Shown here in pieces: positions 5,204 through 6,683 of a stretch of 6,683 nt of DNA. A program made the translations under genes and the position numbers. Origin of the DNA: Candidatus Poseidoniales archaeon (lineage in GTDB: Archaea > Thermoplasmatota > Poseidoniia > Poseidoniales > Thalassarchaeaceae); assembly GCA_022447885.1 (NCBI GenBank), contig JAKUTA010000067.1, positions 1-6,683 of the forward strand, in the 5' to 3' direction. Numbering within the stretch: the stretch's first letter is position 1; the number at the start of each line of letters is the position of its first letter. Under the pieces are notes generated by a model. That model did no database searches. It was not told the DNA's origin and saw nothing but the letters and a program-made list of their open reading frames with translations.

Positions 5204-5441
5204 AAGCCCTCTTGGCGGCCCAAGCCGAGGGATATATTAACGGTTACTACCATATCATTTCATTCTGGTCGACGAATGACTGTCAGACTGTGGCTGATTC
5301 ACTCAAGGAATTATTCCACATACCGGGATAATATCAGTCTCTTCGCCACCTACGACCCATTCTACTTCCGGATTGCGTCATTGGTGTCTGGCGCAAGTGA
5401 CTTGATGGAGTCCACCCGTCGCTCTGCTCCGGGTGGCACAT
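5204..5441. other. Divergent intergenic region, relatively AT-rich
   Basis: 238 nt between the - strand operon and the + strand FG-GAP gene. The half nearest the operon (about 5220-5345) is clearly more AT-rich than its surroundings. Besides the operon TATA box it holds a perfect palindrome GGAATTATTCC (5307-5317) and a GATAATATC (5327-5335) that could be a + strand TATA box; this would give a leader of roughly 80 nt for the GTG at 5442. No tRNA or repeat array is seen. A + strand reading frame at 5276-5581 runs into the secreted-protein gene in another frame and is not credible. Confidence 0.5.
5231..5240 (-). promoter_or_regulatory. TATA box of the winged-helix/pentapeptide operon
   Basis: Read on the - strand this is TTAATATATC, the best TATA-like element in the window. 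Its centre is about 32 nt before GTG 5203, so transcription would start within about 10 nt of the start codon. TAAC (5238-5241) and GTTA (5243-5246) form a 9-base palindrome that overlaps the upstream edge of the box, at the BRE position. Confidence 0.6.
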
Positions 5442-6683
5442 GTGACGCGCGTACGCGACCGCCGGCGCGGGACTTTCCTGCTGCTCGCAGTTCTGCTGCT
5501 CGCACCGCTTTCCCCCCTTCTTGGTGGTGCGCTGGCGTCGAGCCACGCTGGTTCGATCTACACATTCTCGGATGGCAGTAACTCGGTGGACGTGGACATC
5601 AACACGACAGGTGTCAACAACGACACGCTGCTCACACTGATGCGCAACAGCACCATCACCAGCGCCACCATGGACATCAACTACGACGTGGCTCGACCGA
5701 GCCCGGGCGTGGTTCGCCTGGACATCGACCAGGATGGGTTGTACGAATGGGAGTACGATTACCTTGGATTCGGTGATCTGGGTGATCAGAGGACCTTCTC
5801 AGATGGTTCCACGTCGAACACGACCGCGGTGAACAGCAGTGGGGGGCCGCTGATTGATTTCCTGCTACCGAGCACCACTCAATTGCAGAGCGTCGGTATG
5901 ATCGTCGAGTTCACGCCGGACTTCGGCGGCGGCTGGATCCAGACCGGCATCATCGATCATCTCGAAACTGCGGATGTCGACAACGATGGTCTACCAGAAC
6001 CGATATTCCTGCAGCGGGACCACCTCTGGCCGAGTGGCAACTCAAGCCCAGCGATCGGCTACGTCGACTGGTCGTCGACCACCGGATTCAGCAACATCCA
6101 CTGGGAGGCGACCTGCGCCGATGCGACGAAACTCGTCAGCGGGGACCTGAACAATGATGGTTATGCCGAGATGCTGGCCCTCGACCTGAATGCCTCGTAT
6201 CTCTGCATCGGCCTGTCCAACGGGAACGGCACGTGGAGCAACTCGAGCAACGTCAGCATGGGGCCTGATCTGACGGCGGCAGTGGTGGCCGACCTGTCAC
6301 AGGACGGTTACGGTGATGTGGTGACCGTGCACAACAACGGGAACCTGAACGTCAGTCTGTGGGACCAGACCAGCGGCTCGCTCGATGCGGCGATCACATT
6401 CTACATCGAGCAGAACGGGTCTGTGGGCGGCATGGGCGCCCCTCTGTCCTCTTTGGTGGTGGAGGACTTCTGGAGTCAGGGAACCAACCTGTCCGTGGCC
6501 GTGGTCGACGGCATGGACGGACACACGAGCATGTACAACTTCACCAACAACTCGTGGATTCCACTGGCGACGGACTTCAGCTTCGATTGCATACAGCGCG
6601 GGTTGCAGGCCGTTGACTATGACGGCGACGGCTTCGTGGATCTTGTCGGGGATTACGATGGGGGCGCATGTACGGCACGCTTC
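5442..6683 (+). CDS. Large secreted FG-GAP/VCBS-repeat protein (3' partial)
   Basis: Open for 414 codons to the window end. It begins with GTG at 5442; GGGTGG at 5431-5436 is a possible ribosome site 5 nt upstream, and another GTG lies at 5433. The N-terminus is a textbook signal peptide: Arg-rich head (MTRVRDRRRG), hydrophobic core at about 11-27, and an ALA at 30-32 before the probable cleavage site. The mature part has five Asp-rich loops of the DxDxDG kind: DIDQDG (94-99), DVDNDG (178-183), DLNNDG (235-240), DLSQDG (284-289) and DYDGDG (392-397), the last four each followed by a short hydrophobic strand. This is the pattern of FG-GAP/VCBS/integrin-alpha-like beta-propeller blades, which bind Ca2+. 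Many NxS/T sites suit an S-layer or cell-surface glycoprotein. The likely role is extracellular binding or adhesion; the missing C-terminus may add PKD or anchoring domains. Confidence 0.87.
   Translation, partial: MTRVRDRRRGTFLLLAVLLLAPLSPLLGGALASSHAGSIYTFSDGSNSVDVDINTTGVNNDTLLTLMRNSTITSATMDINYDVARPSPGVVRLDIDQDGLYEWEYDYLGFGDLGDQRTFSDGSTSNTTAVNSSGGPLIDFLLPSTTQLQSVGMIVEFTPDFGGGWIQTGIIDHLETADVDNDGLPEPIFLQRDHLWPSGNSSPAIGYVDWSSTTGFSNIHWEATCADATKLVSGDLNNDGYAEMLALDLNASYLCIGLSNGNGTWSNSSNVSMGPDLTAAVVADLSQDGYGDVVTVHNNGNLNVSLWDQTSGSLDAAITFYIEQNGSVGGMGAPLSSLVVEDFWSQGTNLSVAVVDGMDGHTSMYNFTNNSWIPLATDFSFDCIQRGLQAVDYDGDGFVDLVGDYDGGACTARF

Noticed and set aside
5204..5441. Replication origin or attachment site in the AT-rich intergenic region
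   Set aside because: There are only short palindromes and no repeated origin-box motif, no Orc1/Cdc6 gene and no integrase nearby.
5276..5581. 101-codon + strand frame starting in the intergenic region
   Set aside because: Its second half overlaps the signal-peptide coding region of the FG-GAP gene in another frame, and its composition shifts abruptly from AT-rich to Arg/Ala-rich.

Overview
The window most likely comes from a planktonic archaeon of the Marine Group II type (Poseidoniales) or a close relative in the Thermoplasmatota. That placement is inference. It rests on two tRNA-Arg genes with archaeal features (UG at positions 8-9, short variable loop, and a G10-U25 pair in one of them), TATA-like boxes about 25-30 nt ahead of genes, few strong Shine-Dalgarno sites, high GC with GC-rich third codon positions, a lipobox protein with PKD repeats, a large secreted FG-GAP/VCBS-type protein and a C-terminal SAP domain. 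No marker gene here fixes the lineage.

Layout. Bases 1-213 hold the C-terminal end of a SAP-domain protein. A lipoprotein with two PKD-like domains (280-1473) and a small soluble protein of unknown function (1547-1894) follow on the + strand. Next comes a strong GC hairpin and a small winged-helix protein whose start region carries an inverted repeat and a TATA-like box (1954-2217). A tRNA-Arg(GCG) with a well-placed TATA-like box lies at 2340-2413. A two-TM protein with a YajC-like C-terminal domain (2483-2992) separates it from a tRNA-Arg(CCG) at 3063-3136. A hotdog-fold thioesterase (3183-3596) and a four-TM membrane protein (3633-4244) continue on the + strand.

The next two genes are on the - strand and read toward the membrane protein. 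They form a two-gene operon: a 175-aa protein with a winged-helix-like C-terminus (4676-5203) and a pentapeptide-repeat protein (4245-4679), coupled by a GTGA stop/start overlap. The pentapeptide gene and the membrane-protein gene meet stop-to-stop with no spacer. A 238-nt, relatively AT-rich divergent intergenic region (5204-5441) carries the operon's TATA box. It is followed by a secreted protein with five DxDxDG-type motifs that starts with GTG at 5442 and runs off the window.

How the genes relate. Most look like independent core or accessory genes rather than one pathway. The only tight functional unit visible is the winged-helix/pentapeptide pair. The YajC-like protein would fit protein export, which this organism would need for its secreted lipoprotein and FG-GAP protein, but no Sec gene lies nearby. 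I do not see a clearly new multi-gene system. The most unusual candidates are the winged-helix/pentapeptide operon, the YajC-like protein between two Arg tRNAs, and the inverted repeat over the start of the small winged-helix gene.
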